The notes beneath the pieces were generated by a model. It was not told where the DNA came from. It was given only the letters and a program-made list of their open reading frames with translations, and did no database searches. From Mesorhizobium sp. RMAD-H1 (GTDB lineage: Bacteria; Pseudomonadota; Alphaproteobacteria; Rhizobiales; Rhizobiaceae): a stretch of DNA of 64,000 nucleotides. The stretch spans positions 186,001 to 250,000 of the forward strand of contig NZ_JACHWN010000002.1 in the NCBI RefSeq assembly GCF_014191375.1, in the 5' to 3' direction. Made by a program: the position numbers and the translations under genes. Position 1 is the stretch's first letter, and each line of letters begins with the position of its first letter. Positions 10,419 through 19,637 of the stretch are shown here, piece by piece.

Positions 10419-11401
10419 CAATCCACCTCCGCCAGCGCCTCGTCGAAGCCGAGCAGGTTCCAGCTCTGCACCATGTGCGGGGGCAGCGGCGCGGTCACGT
10501 CGATGATGCCGCCGCCGGGGTTGGGAATGCGGATGCGGCGGGCGTGAAGATGCAGGCGCTTCTGGATGCCGCCGGGAAATTCCCAGTTCGTGTCCGCCTC
10601 GAAATATTTGGGATCGCCGATAATGGGATTGCCGATATGGGCGGCGTGAACACGCAATTGATGGGTGCGCCCGGTATAGGGCTCCATCTCGAGCCAGGCG
10701 AGATTGCGGCCTGCCGTTTCCAGGACGCGGTAATAGGAGACGGCGTGGTCCGCATCCGGCTCGCCATGCTCGCAGACGCGCATCCGGTCGCCGTCCGGCG
10801 TCGCCTCCTTGACGAGCCAGGTGGAAATCTTGTCCTCCCGCTTGCGCGGAACGCCCTTGACCAGCGCCCAATAGGTCTTCTTGGTGTCGCGCTCGCGAAA
10901 GGCGGTGGTGAGCGCCTGCGCCGCACTGCGCGTCTTTGCCACCACCAGAACACCCGACGTATCCCGGTCGAGGCGATGCACCAGCCGGGGCTTTTCGCCC
11001 TTTTTGTTGCGCCAGGCCTCCAGCATGTCGTCGACATGGCGGGTAACACCCGATCCACCCTGCACGGCGAGCCCCGCAGGCTTGTTGAAGACGTAGACCT
11101 TCGGATCCTCATAAAGCAGCATCTGCGCCAGCACATCGGCATCGCCGCGGTTGCGGATGGTGCGGCCGGTCAGCGGCCCGGGGGCCTTCTCGTCGACGCC
11201 CAATGGCGGAATGCGGATCGTCTGGCCGGGCTGGACGCGGGTGTCGGCCTTGGCCCGGCCGCCATCGACGCGGATCTGGCCCGAGCGCAGCAGCTTCTGG
11301 AGGTGGCCGAAGCCAAGACCGGGATAATGCACCTTGAACCAGCGGTCGAGCCGCATGCCCGCCTCACCCGCATCGACCGTTTTTTGTTCTACACCCGCCA
11401 T
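10418..11401 (-). CDS. RluC/RluD-family 23S rRNA pseudouridine synthase
   Basis: A 327-residue enzyme that isomerises uridine in RNA. An S4-like RNA-binding domain (MRLDRWFKVHYP ... GQIRVDGGRA) spans about 16-80. The RluA-type catalytic domain follows, with HRLDRDTSGVLVVAK carrying the catalytic Asp and later GRTHQLRVHAAHIG. The DAGEAGMRLDRW start and the S4 domain favour RluC specificity (955/2504/2580), but exact sites cannot be assigned here. It is the first gene of a run through the HAD and ATP12-like genes, and lies divergent to ndvA. Confidence 0.9.
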   Translation of the reverse strand: MAGVEQKTVDAGEAGMRLDRWFKVHYPGLGFGHLQKLLRSGQIRVDGGRAKADTRVQPGQTIRIPPLGVDEKAPGPLTGRTIRNRGDADVLAQMLLYEDPKVYVFNKPAGLAVQGGSGVTRHVDDMLEAWRNKKGEKPRLVHRLDRDTSGVLVVAKTRSAAQALTTAFRERDTKKTYWALVKGVPRKREDKISTWLVKEATPDGDRMRVCEHGEPDADHAVSYYRVLETAGRNLAWLEMEPYTGRTHQLRVHAAHIGNPIIGDPKYFEADTNWEFPGGIQKRLHLHARRIRIPNPGGGIIDVTAPLPPHMVQSWNLLGFDEALAEVD

Positions 11402-11713
11402 ATTTCCTTAACCTAATCCTGAAACAGGCCTGCTCTATCACCAGCCGGCGCGCGTTGCGAGCCACAATTCGCGACTGCATGCTGCAACGAGCCGCGCATG
11501 TGCGAAATCGCCCGGATAGCCGGCATAAATGCCGCACCTCACGCGATGTGAAAAACATTGACGTAACGTGTCAACCAGGCGCAAAAAGCTCTTTGATCAC
11601 GGCCAGTTACAGGCCGTTGCAAATTATGGTTTCAATAGTCACGGAACCGCCACTACCTGTCTGCATGGGTTATTGCGGCGCCCGCAAAACGCACCATCTA
11701 GCTGGCGTCTGAA
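11402..11713. other. Divergent promoter region rluC-like / ndvA
   Basis: A 312-base spacer without a credible gene. It must hold the promoters of both flanking genes. A TTGAC-N7-GTCAA inverted repeat at 11558-11574, about 140 bases before ndvA, is the only regular site noticed and may be an operator. Confidence 0.5.
11558..11574. promoter_or_regulatory. TTGAC-N7-GTCAA inverted repeat upstream of ndvA
   Basis: Five-base arms with a seven-base centre (GTAACGT). It shares the 9-mer ACGTGTCAA with the cysE upstream region. It is a possible operator, but the evidence is one short match only. Confidence 0.25.
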
Positions 11714-13528
11714 ATGTCTCGAACCCCTTGGAGTGGCAAATTGTCCTTGCTGAGCATCTACTGGAGATCGCTGCGATATCTGGGAGCCGAAAAGCGGACG
11801 ACCACACTGATCTGCGCGGCCAATATCGTGCTGGCGCTGGTGACGGTGGCCGAGCCCATCCTGTTCGGACGTGTCATCGATTCCATTTCCGATAAGACGG
11901 CCATTCTCCCGACGCTGGGGATGTGGGCCGGGCTTGGCGTGTTCAACATCGTCGCCTTCGTGCTGGTGGCGCTGGGCGCCGACCGGCTGGCGCATAACCG
12001 TCGCCTGAGCGTCCTTTCCGACTCCTTCGAGCGCCTCATCACCATGCCGCTTTCGTGGCATCACCAGCGCGGCACGTCGAACGCGCTGCACACGCTGCTG
12101 CGCGCGACGGATTCGCTCCAAAGCCTCTGGCTCGAATTCATGCGCAACCATCTCTCCACCATCGTGGCACTCGGCATCCTCGTGCCGACGGCGATGCAGA
12201 TGGATATGCGCCTGTCGCTCGTTCTCCTCGTTCTCGGCGTCATCTATGTGATGATCGGCCAGCTCGTCATGCGCAAGACCAAGGATGGGCAGACCGCCGT
12301 CGAGCGTCACCATCACAAGGTGTTCGAGCATGTCAGCGACTCGATCAGCAATGTCGCCGTGCTGCAGAGCTATAACCGCATCGCCGAGGAGGCGCGGTCG
12401 CTGCAGCAATATGCGGCCAATCTGCTGCAGGCGCAGAACCCGGTGCTGAACTGGTGGGCGCTGGCGAGCGGCCTCAACCGCATGGCCTCGACCATTTCCA
12501 TGATCATCGTGCTGCTGCTCGGCGCTTACCTCGTCACCAAGGGCGAGCTGCGCGTCGGCGAGGTGGTGGCCTTCATCGGCTTCGCCCAGCTCATGATCGC
12601 CCGTCTCGACCAGGTCAGCAGTTTCGTCAACCAGACGGTAACGGCCCGCGCCAAGCTGGAAGAATTCTTCGAGATGGAAGAAGCCACCGCCGACCGGCAG
12701 GAGCCCGCTTCCGCCCGCACGATCGACCATGTGGATGGCAATATCGTCTTCGAGAACGTGACCTTCGAGTTCGCCAATTCCGGCCAGGGCGTCTATGACG
12801 TCTCCTTCGAGGCCAAGGCCGGCCAGACCGTCGCCATCGTTGGCCCGACCGGCGCCGGCAAGACGACGCTGATCAACCTCCTGCAGCGCGTCTACGATCC
12901 GCAGCACGGCCGCATCCTGATCGACGGCGTGGATACGCGCGAAATCAGCCGCCATTCGCTGCGCCATGCCATCGCCACCGTCTTCCAGGACGCGGGCATG
13001 TTCAACCGCTCGATCGAGGACAATATCCGCATCGGTCGGACCGACGCCTCGAACGAGGAGGTGCATGCCGCGGCCCGCGCTGCCGCCGCGCATGACTTCA
13101 TCCTGTCGAAGAGCGCGGGCTACGACACGGTCGTCGGCGAGCGCGGCTCGCAGCTTTCGGGCGGCGAGCGCCAGCGCCTGGCGATTGCCCGCGCCGTGCT
13201 GAAGAACGCCCCGATCCTGGTGCTCGACGAGGCGACGAGCGCGCTTGACGTGGAAACCGAGGCGCAGGTGAAGAACGCGATCGACGAGCTCTCGAGCAAC
13301 CGCACGACCTTCATCATCGCCCACCGCCTGTCGACCGTGCGCAACGCCGATCTCGTCCTCTTCCTCGACAAGGGTCGTCTGGTCGAGGCCGGCAGGTTCG
13401 ACGAGCTCGCCGCGCAGAACGGCCGCTTCGCCGCCCTTCTGCGGGCCGGCGGCCTGATCGCCGAGGAGACGGCCGAGAAGGACGCGAGCAATGTGACGCC
13501 CTTCCCGCTCGAGGGTGCGGCGGCCTAA
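11714..13528 (+). CDS. ndvA: Cyclic beta-1,2-glucan exporter (ABC transporter, NdvA/ChvA type)
   Basis: A 604-residue half-transporter that exports cyclic beta-1,2-glucan to the periplasm, needed for osmoadaptation and host infection in rhizobia and relatives. An N-terminal six-helix membrane domain (about 15-320) contains the family-typical PLSWHHQRGTSNALHTLL and WLEFMRNHLST segments. The ATPase domain has Walker A GPTGAGKTT, signature LSGGERQRLA and Walker B ILVLDEATSALD. The start ATG at 11714 is not fixed by a strong ribosome-binding site. No glucan synthase (NdvB) gene is nearby. A terminator follows directly. Confidence 0.9.
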   Translation: MSRTPWSGKLSLLSIYWRSLRYLGAEKRTTTLICAANIVLALVTVAEPILFGRVIDSISDKTAILPTLGMWAGLGVFNIVAFVLVALGADRLAHNRRLSVLSDSFERLITMPLSWHHQRGTSNALHTLLRATDSLQSLWLEFMRNHLSTIVALGILVPTAMQMDMRLSLVLLVLGVIYVMIGQLVMRKTKDGQTAVERHHHKVFEHVSDSISNVAVLQSYNRIAEEARSLQQYAANLLQAQNPVLNWWALASGLNRMASTISMIIVLLLGAYLVTKGELRVGEVVAFIGFAQLMIARLDQVSSFVNQTVTARAKLEEFFEMEEATADRQEPASARTIDHVDGNIVFENVTFEFANSGQGVYDVSFEAKAGQTVAIVGPTGAGKTTLINLLQRVYDPQHGRILIDGVDTREISRHSLRHAIATVFQDAGMFNRSIEDNIRIGRTDASNEEVHAAARAAAAHDFILSKSAGYDTVVGERGSQLSGGERQRLAIARAVLKNAPILVLDEATSALDVETEAQVKNAIDELSSNRTTFIIAHRLSTVRNADLVLFLDKGRLVEAGRFDELAAQNGRFAALLRAGGLIAEETAEKDASNVTPFPLEGAAA

Positions 13529-13554
13529 ATTGTTCCTATAGATCCGAAGTGAGG

Positions 13555-13588
13555 AGGCCCGGCAATTGCTGCCGGGCCTTCTTGTTTG
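13555..13588 (+). terminator. Intrinsic terminator of ndvA
   Basis: A perfect 10-base-pair stem AGGCCCGGCA/TGCCGGGCCT (13555-13564 with 13570-13579) with a 5-base loop is followed by TCTTGTTT. It lies 27 bases after the ndvA stop and just past the end of the convergent aldo/keto reductase gene. Confidence 0.88.
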
Positions 13589-13612
13589 AGAATTCCCGAT
13601 AGATCGGGTGAA

Positions 13613-14647
13613 TCAGGCGACGGCCCGTTCTGCGATGGGCCGCCGCCGTTGCGATGCATCGGCGATCGACGGCGGGATGTAGGCCGCCCGCTCCAGCGGC
13701 GCAATATCGACGCCCGGCGGCACGATCTCGTCGATCCGGTCGAGGACGTCGTCGGAGAGCGCCGCTCCTGCCCCCGTCAGCAGACCGTCGAATTGTTCCA
13801 TCGTGCGCGGGCCGATGATCGCGGAGGTAACGGCGGGATGCGATATGACGAAGGCCAGCGCCATATGCATCAGCGACATGCCGGCGCTTTCCGCGAGCGG
13901 GATAAGCTGTTCCACCGCGTCGAGGCTCGCCTCGTCCGACATCGCCTTCGGAAAAAACTGCGTACGCAGCGAATCCGGCTGCGGCGCGCCCTTGCGGTAT
14001 TTGCCCGTGAGCATGCCCTTGGCGAGCGGGCTCCAGGCCATCACGCCCATGCCGTAGCGCTGGCAGGCGGGGAGCACCTCGCGCTCGATCGCCCGGTTGA
14101 GGATAGAATAAGGCGGCTGCTCGGTGCGGAAGCGCGCGAGGCCACGGCGCTCCGCCACCCATTGCGCCTCCACGATATCGGCGGCGGGAAAGGTCGAGGA
14201 ACCGATGGCGCGCACCTTGCCCGCGCGCATCAGATCGGTCAGCACCGACAGGGTTTCCTCGATATCCGTATCCGGCGCGGGCCGGTGGACCTGATAGACG
14301 TCGATATGATCGGTCTGGAGCCGGCGCAGCGAATCCTCGACCGCGCGGGTGAGCCAGCGGCGCGAGCTGCCCTGTTGGTTCGGGTCGTCGCTCATCGGCA
14401 GGAACGCCTTGGTGGCGACAACGACATTGTCCCGCCGCCCTTTCAGCGCCTTGCCGACAATGATCTCCGAGTCGCCCTGGCTGTAAGCGTCGGCGGTGTC
14501 GATGAAGTTAATGCCGAAATCGAGGGCCTTGTGGATGATGCGGACACATTCGTCATGATCGGCATTGGCGACCTTTCCGAACATCATCGCGCCGAGGCAC
14601 CAGGGGCTGACCCTGATGCCGGTGCGGCCAAGCGGACGATAGTGCAT
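13613..14647 (-). CDS. Aldo/keto reductase
   Basis: A 344-residue NAD(P)H-dependent oxidoreductase of the AKR (YajO/Tas-like) type. The catalytic tetrad is visible: Asp and Tyr in IDTADAYSQGDSE, Lys in VVVATKAF and His in YQVHRPAPDT. The C-terminal IIGPRT motif fits cofactor binding. The ATG at 14647 has a strong AAGGAGA ribosome-binding site; an upstream in-frame ATG would run through the intergenic palindrome. It is divergent from a TetR regulator that probably controls it. The physiological substrate is unknown. Confidence 0.92.
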   Translation of the reverse strand: MHYRPLGRTGIRVSPWCLGAMMFGKVANADHDECVRIIHKALDFGINFIDTADAYSQGDSEIIVGKALKGRRDNVVVATKAFLPMSDDPNQQGSSRRWLTRAVEDSLRRLQTDHIDVYQVHRPAPDTDIEETLSVLTDLMRAGKVRAIGSSTFPAADIVEAQWVAERRGLARFRTEQPPYSILNRAIEREVLPACQRYGMGVMAWSPLAKGMLTGKYRKGAPQPDSLRTQFFPKAMSDEASLDAVEQLIPLAESAGMSLMHMALAFVISHPAVTSAIIGPRTMEQFDGLLTGAGAALSDDVLDRIDEIVPPGVDIAPLERAAYIPPSIADASQRRRPIAERAVA

Positions 14648-14681
14648 GGGAATCTCCTTGTGTGAGGTCTTTGTTTTTGCC

Positions 14682-14724
14682 GCATGATCTCGTCCGAAAA
14701 GTCTGCAACTTTTCGGGATCATGC
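14682..14724. repeat. Dispersed palindrome, family B, copy 1
   Basis: The arms GCATGATC (14682-14689) and GATCATGC (14717-14724) enclose a second paired tract CCGAAAAGT/ACTTTTCGG. A close relative sits at 52899-52939. It lies in the aldo/keto reductase leader, 35 bases before its start codon. Confidence 0.8.
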
Positions 14725-14756
14725 TCTGGCGAAATCCCGGCCGGTGGGATATGGGT

Positions 14757-14797
14757 AAACGGAACGTTCGTCCGTTTTATACGGAACAATGTTCCGT
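14757..14797. promoter_or_regulatory. Two tandem operator-like palindromes for the TetR regulator
   Basis: The first site (14757-14777) has arms AAACGGA and TCCGTTT. The second (14781-14797) is ACGGAACA-A-TGTTCCGT with 8-base arms. Both share the CGGA(A) half-site and lie just before the regulator start, between the divergent genes, as expected for TetR autoregulation and control of the reductase. Confidence 0.65.
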
Positions 14798-14813
14798 TTA
14801 GCAAGAGGTGGTG

Positions 14814-15461
14814 ATGGGCAAGCAGACCGACGAGCTGGAGACAGGCCATGAGCGCCCGATGCGTGCCGATGCGCGGCGCAATCTCGATGCCGTGCTGCAG
14901 GCGGCGATGAAGGTGTTCGCGGAATCGGGAATAGACGCGCCGATGCGGGCGATTGCGGCGGAGGCGGGCGTCGGCGTCGGCACGCTCTACCGGCATTTCC
15001 CGCAGCGCTCGGACATGATCAAGGCGATCATCCAGCGCGAGGTGGACGCCTGCGTGGAAGCCGCCGCGACGCTGCGCGAGGCACATGCGCCCGACGAGGC
15101 GCTGGGGCTCTGGGTGCAAAGGCTGGTGGATTTCGTCGCGACCAAGCGCGGCCTCGGCCCCGCGCTGCATTCCGGCGATCCGGCCTATCAGTCCCTGCCC
15201 GATTATGTGGAAGGCCAGCTCACCCCGGCGCTACAAGGCCTGCTCGACGCCGCCGCGTCCACCGGCGCAGTCCGCAAGGATATCAATGCCCGCGAACTGC
15301 TCTTCGCCTGCTTGCGCCTGGCCACGCCCGCCAGCCATGGCGACCTCGCGGAAGCGCGGCGGATGGTGGCGCTGCTCATCGATGGGGTGCGGTTCGGGGC
15401 GGGGCAGCCCAATCCCGGTTCGGCCAATGTCCCGCCATCGCCGAAGGTGCGAACCTTGTAA
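14814..15461 (+). CDS. TetR/AcrR-family transcriptional regulator
   Basis: A 215-residue repressor. The N-terminal helix-turn-helix is clear (MRAIAAEAGVGVGTLYRHFPQR, about residues 43-64). The ligand-binding C-terminal half is family-variable, with a SBP-type ending (DEALGLWVQRLVDFVATKRGL). The ATG at 14814 follows an AGAGGTGG ribosome-binding site. It is divergent from the aldo/keto reductase, with two palindromes between them, so local repression of that gene is the simplest reading. The inducer is unknown. Confidence 0.9.
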   Translation: MGKQTDELETGHERPMRADARRNLDAVLQAAMKVFAESGIDAPMRAIAAEAGVGVGTLYRHFPQRSDMIKAIIQREVDACVEAAATLREAHAPDEALGLWVQRLVDFVATKRGLGPALHSGDPAYQSLPDYVEGQLTPALQGLLDAAASTGAVRKDINARELLFACLRLATPASHGDLAEARRMVALLIDGVRFGAGQPNPGSANVPPSPKVRTL

Positions 15462-15638
15462 GAGACTGTTCGGCTGCCGGTCGACAAACGCTTGATTTCG
15501 TCCGCTTCACGCCGTAACGTCCCGTCCACGATGTTCATGTCCACATTCTTCCCGCTGATCTGAACGGCTCTCGAGGCTGTTCCCATAAAGATCAAACACG
15601 GTCGCGCGCACACGCCGACCGGAGCGGAGAATGTTTCC

Positions 15639-16427
15639 ATGCCGAAAATTCATGACGCTGCCCTGACCGCCGGTCAGGTTCAGGATTTCATCGACAACGG
15701 CTTCGTCAAGATCGAGAACGCGTTCAGCGCGGAGCTTGCAAGACAATGCAGGGACGAACTCTGGCGGGAGATCGGGCTCTCGCCGGACGCGCCTGAAAGC
15801 TGGACGCAACCGGTGATCCGTGTGGCCTTCATGTCCACCCCGCCCTTCATCGCGGCCGCCAACACGCCCATCCTCCACAAGGCCTACGATCAGCTTGCCG
15901 GCGAGGGCCGCTGGCTACAGCCCAGGGGGCTCGGCACCTTTCCCATCCGCTTCCCCTCGCCGGGCGCCCCCGGCGACGATGGCTGGCATGTGGATATGAG
16001 CTTTGGCGACAGCCCTGATTTCATGGAGTGGCGCGCCAATGTGAAAAGCAGCGGGCGCGCCCTGCTGATGCTTTTCCTTTTCAGCGATGTCGGGCCTGAT
16101 GACGCGCCGACACATATACGGAAAGGCTCGCATCTGACGATCGCGCGGGAGCTGCTGCCCCATGGCGAAAAAGGCGCGACGCTCCGGCAGCTTTCCGCCG
16201 ATGGCTACGCCTCCACCGCGGATTGCGAGGTGGAGATCGCCACCGGCGCGGCAGGCACGGTCTATCTGTGCCATCCATTCCTCGTCCATGCCGCGCAGCC
16301 GCATCACGGACGGGCACCGCGCTTCATGGCGCAGCCGCCGCTTTATCCGAAAGCCGAGTTCGACCCCACATTGCCGCCCTCGCCGGTGCAGATTGCCATA
16401 CGGGAGGCATGCGGGTTGCGGTTTTAG
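15639..16427 (+). CDS. Phytanoyl-CoA dioxygenase (PhyH) family protein
   Basis: A 262-residue protein resembling Fe(II)/2-oxoglutarate dioxygenases. The metal triad is readable: HVD in DGWHVDMSFG (about 117-119) and the distal His in CHPFLVHAAQ. An Arg (RAPRFMAQPP) follows to bind 2-oxoglutarate. Many bacterial members act on small metabolites, and the substrate here is not evident. It stands alone between the TetR gene (177-base spacer) and a long inverted repeat. The ATG at 15639 begins a plausible N-terminus (MPKIHDAALTAGQVQDFIDNGF), and EFIDNGF-like segments are typical of the family. Confidence 0.85.
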   Translation: MPKIHDAALTAGQVQDFIDNGFVKIENAFSAELARQCRDELWREIGLSPDAPESWTQPVIRVAFMSTPPFIAAANTPILHKAYDQLAGEGRWLQPRGLGTFPIRFPSPGAPGDDGWHVDMSFGDSPDFMEWRANVKSSGRALLMLFLFSDVGPDDAPTHIRKGSHLTIARELLPHGEKGATLRQLSADGYASTADCEVEIATGAAGTVYLCHPFLVHAAQPHHGRAPRFMAQPPLYPKAEFDPTLPPSPVQIAIREACGLRF

Positions 16428-16449
16428 TTTCAAACGCCAGCTCCCAGAT

Positions 16450-16630
16450 ACCCCCTCTGCCCTGCCGGGCATCTCCCCCTCAAGGGGGGAGATCGGCCTT
16501 CATCGCGGACGGCATTTCATCCTGCAACGTCGGCGATTAGATACCCTGCAACGTTGGCGATTAGCGAAAGCGGACCTCCCAGCCAATCTCCCCCCTTGAG
16601 GGGGAGATGCCCGGCAGGGCAGAGGGGGGT
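16450..16630. repeat. Long inverted repeat pair flanking a short core
   Basis: A 44-45 base arm at 16450-16493 recurs in reverse at 16586-16630 with one single-base gap. The arm contains TGCCCTGCCGGGCA and CTCCCCCTCAAGGGGGGAG palindromes. The 92-base core contains two direct copies of a 20-mer. The layout is like a small MITE or the RIME-type elements of rhizobia. No open frame is inside. Confidence 0.8.
16521..16564. repeat. Direct 20-mer repeat inside the inverted pair
   Basis: Two copies of CCTGCAACGTYGGCGATTAG at 16521-16540 and 16545-16564 differ at one base and are separated by 4 bases. Confidence 0.8.
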
Positions 16631-16659
16631 GAATAGCGCCGAAATTAAAGAGCAATCCC

Positions 16660-17967
16660 CTAACCCCGCTCCCGCCGCAGCTTCGCCCAATAATCCAGCC
16701 TTTTGCGAATCTCCCGCTCAAACCCGCGTTCGGGCGGATCATAAAAGGTGTGGCGACCCATCGATTCGGGGAAGTAGTCCTGGCCGGAGAAGGCGTCGGG
16801 CTGATCGTGGTCATAGGCATAGCCCGCGCCGTAGCCCTCGCCCTTCATCAGCTTGGTGGGGGCGTTCAGAATATGCTTCGGCGGCAGGAGCGAGCCGTTT
16901 TCCTTGGCGGCGCGCATTGCCGCCTTGTAGGCGGTGTAGACGGCGTTCGATTTCGGCGCGGTGGCGAGGTAGACGCAGGCCTCCGCCAGCGCCAGTTCGC
17001 CCTCGGGCGAGCCGAGATAATCATAGGCGTCCTTGGCGGCGTTGGCGATGACGAGCGCCTGCGGATCGGCGAGGCCGATATCCTCCGATGCCATGCGCAC
17101 CAGGCGGCGGCCGAGATAGAGCGGGTCCTCGCCCGCGTCGAACATGCGGCAGAGGTAATAGAGCGCGGCGTCCGGGTCCGATCCGCGCACGGATTTATGC
17201 AGGGCGGAAATCAGGTTGTAATGGCCGTCCTGGCTCTTGTCATAGACCGGCGCGCGGCGCTGCACGATCTCCTGCAACTGTTCTGCGTTGAACACCTCAT
17301 CCTTCCGCGCGGCGCGCCACACTTCCTCCGCCAGCGTCAGCGCGGCGCGGCCATCGCCATCGGCCATGCGGACGAGGCTCGCCCTGCCCTCCTCATCCAG
17401 CGGCAGCGGACGGCCCTCGCTCTCTTCGGCCCGCTGGAGCAGAGTGGCGATGCTGTCGGCGTCGTGCGGGTGGAAGGTCAGCACACGGGCGCGCGAAAGA
17501 AGCGCGGCGTTGAGTTCGAAGGACGGGTTCTCGGTCGTCGCGCCGATGAGGATGACGGTGCCGTCCTCCATGACCGGCAGGAACGAATCCTGCTGCGCTC
17601 GGTTGAAGCGATGGATCTCGTCGACGAAAAGCAGCGTCTGGCGACCGGACATCCGGCGCGCGCGGGCGGCCTCGAACACCTTTTTCAAATCCGCCACGCC
17701 GGAGAAGATCGCCGAAATCTGCTCGAAGGCGAGGTTTGTTTCGCCCGCCAAAAGCCGCGCAACGGTTGTCTTGCCTGTGCCGGGCGGGCCCCAGAAGATC
17801 ATGGAGCCGAGCGTGCCCGAGGCTATCATGCGCGTCAGGACACCCTCCGGCCCGGTCAGATGCGGTTGCCCCGTCACCTCGGAGAGGTGGCGGGGGCGCA
17901 TGCGATCGGCAAGCGGCCTGTTGCGGTCGGCCCGAGGGTCGTCATTGACGGAGAAAAGATCGGCCAT
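16660..17967 (-). CDS. rarA: Replication-associated recombination protein A (AAA ATPase)
   Basis: A 435-residue clamp-loader-like ATPase (MgsA/WRNIP1 family) acting at stalled replication forks. Walker A is GPPGTGKTTVARLLA and Walker B LLFVDEIHRFN, followed by the sensor GATTENPSFELN. The C-terminal tetramerisation region ends YDPPERGFEREIRKRLDYW. Start MADLFSVNDDPRADRNRPLADRMRP is the typical N-terminus. It follows the Do-like protease gene by only 16 bases, an arrangement common in alphaproteobacteria, so the two are probably co-transcribed. Confidence 0.95.
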   Translation of the reverse strand: MADLFSVNDDPRADRNRPLADRMRPRHLSEVTGQPHLTGPEGVLTRMIASGTLGSMIFWGPPGTGKTTVARLLAGETNLAFEQISAIFSGVADLKKVFEAARARRMSGRQTLLFVDEIHRFNRAQQDSFLPVMEDGTVILIGATTENPSFELNAALLSRARVLTFHPHDADSIATLLQRAEESEGRPLPLDEEGRASLVRMADGDGRAALTLAEEVWRAARKDEVFNAEQLQEIVQRRAPVYDKSQDGHYNLISALHKSVRGSDPDAALYYLCRMFDAGEDPLYLGRRLVRMASEDIGLADPQALVIANAAKDAYDYLGSPEGELALAEACVYLATAPKSNAVYTAYKAAMRAAKENGSLLPPKHILNAPTKLMKGEGYGAGYAYDHDQPDAFSGQDYFPESMGRHTFYDPPERGFEREIRKRLDYWAKLRRERG

Positions 17968-17983
17968 GCGTTATATCTAGTGA

Positions 17984-19507
17984 TTATCGAATATATTGTC
18001 GAATGATAGCGCCGTTGCGCTCGAATTCGAAGCGCCAGAGCAGGCTCGCGCCGGCGGAAAGCACATCGGTCAGGTCGCTCACCCCGTTGATTTCGACGCC
18101 ATTGATCCTGCGGATGATATCGCCCTGGCGCAGGTTGAGCCGCATGGCGGGCGAACTGCGGTAGACGCCCGTTACCACCACGCCGCGCGTTGTCTGCGGC
18201 AGGCGGAAGCGCCGGGCGATATCCGGCGTCAGTTCGGTGACCTCCGCGCCGGCGAGCGGGCTGTCGCCTTCTATCACCTGCGACTGGACCTCGGGCGTCT
18301 TGGGAGCACTCGCAAGCGTCACCGGCACTTCGCGCTGCTGCGATCCGCTCATCACGTTCAGCTTTACCGTGCTTCCGATGCCTGCCGTAAGGAGCCGGTA
18401 TGCCAGCACATCCGGATTGTCGACGCGCGCGCCTTCCACGGACAGGATAAGATCGCCGACCTTGAGCCCCGCCTTCTCGGCCGGCCCGCCATCGGTGAGG
18501 GCCGTGATCAGCGCGCCATAGGGCTGTGGCAGGCCGAGGCTTTCGGCCACATCGGGCGTCACCGATTGGAATGTCGCGCCGATAAAGGGGCGCTCGAAGC
18601 TCTTGCCGCCCTTCATCGCCGTCTCGACAACGGCGCGCACCATATTGGACGGAATGGCGAAACCGATGCCGATCGAGCCGCCGGAGCGCGAAAAGATTGC
18701 AGTGTTGATGCCGATGAGCTGGCCGCGCATGTCGATCAGCGCGCCGCCGGAATTGCCTGGATTGATGGCCGCGTCGGTCTGGATGAAGAAGTCGAAATCG
18801 GAGATGCCCACCCGCGTGCGCGATTGCGCCGAGACGATGCCGCTCGTCACCGTCTGCCCGACGCCGAAGGGATTGCCGATGGCGAGCACCAGATCACCGA
18901 CCTCCACATTGTCGGAATTGCCGAGCGCGAGGGTCGGGAAAGCTTCGTTGGCATCGATCTTGAGGATGGCGAGATCGGTTGCCTCGTCCTTGAGCAGGAT
19001 ACGGCTCTCGAACTCGCGGCCATCGGAAAGCGCCACCTTGATGTCGTCGGCATCCTTGATGACATGATTGTTGGTCACCACGATGCCGCTCGGATCGACG
19101 ATCACGCCCGAGCCGAGGGAAGACTGGATGCGCGGCGGGCCACTGAACTGCCGGCCAAAGAACTGCTCGAAGAACGGATCGCCGGCAAAGGGCGAACGGG
19201 TCACAACCTGACGCGCGGCATAGACGTTGACGACGGCAGGCGCCGTCGCCTTGACGAGCGGCGCGAAGGACAATTGCATGTCGTCGCGGCTCAGCGGGAT
19301 CTGCTTGGTCGAAGGCGCGGGAAGCGGTGCCGGCGGCTGGCCATTGTCCGTCTTGCCGGAATCGCCGTCGAGGAGCCCCTTGATCGTGTCGCGCAGCATG
19401 TCGGTCGTGCTCTTCTCCTGCGCGAGCGAGGCCACGGGAGACGACAGGACGGCAACCGCCAGCGCCGCTGACAGAAAACCAACGATCCTGGAACTACGAA
19501 AAGCCAT
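17984..19507 (-). CDS. Do-like (DegP/DegQ) periplasmic serine protease
   Basis: A 507-residue HtrA-family protease for quality control of envelope proteins. An N-terminal signal peptide ends near the ASLAQ segment (about 25-30). The trypsin-like triad is His148 (TNNHVI), Asp178 (ATDLAIL) and Ser253 (GNSGGALID), followed by two PDZ domains, the first with GLKVGDLILSVEGARV and the last with LRQGDIIRRINGVEI. It is the first gene of the protease-rarA pair. Which paralogue (DegP, DegQ or DegS) cannot be settled, but two PDZ domains argue against DegS. Confidence 0.92.
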   Translation of the reverse strand: MAFRSSRIVGFLSAALAVAVLSSPVASLAQEKSTTDMLRDTIKGLLDGDSGKTDNGQPPAPLPAPSTKQIPLSRDDMQLSFAPLVKATAPAVVNVYAARQVVTRSPFAGDPFFEQFFGRQFSGPPRIQSSLGSGVIVDPSGIVVTNNHVIKDADDIKVALSDGREFESRILLKDEATDLAILKIDANEAFPTLALGNSDNVEVGDLVLAIGNPFGVGQTVTSGIVSAQSRTRVGISDFDFFIQTDAAINPGNSGGALIDMRGQLIGINTAIFSRSGGSIGIGFAIPSNMVRAVVETAMKGGKSFERPFIGATFQSVTPDVAESLGLPQPYGALITALTDGGPAEKAGLKVGDLILSVEGARVDNPDVLAYRLLTAGIGSTVKLNVMSGSQQREVPVTLASAPKTPEVQSQVIEGDSPLAGAEVTELTPDIARRFRLPQTTRGVVVTGVYRSSPAMRLNLRQGDIIRRINGVEINGVSDLTDVLSAGASLLWRFEFERNGAIIRQYIR

Positions 19508-19637
19508 GAGGAACTCCGGATTGGGGGCAAAAGAATAGATAGGAATCAGACCCGATAAGGCCAGACCATATCCGTTCGATTATAGGGAGTGATACGGGGC
19601 GGGAATGTGAAATCCAATCCGCAGATTGCCGCAATCA

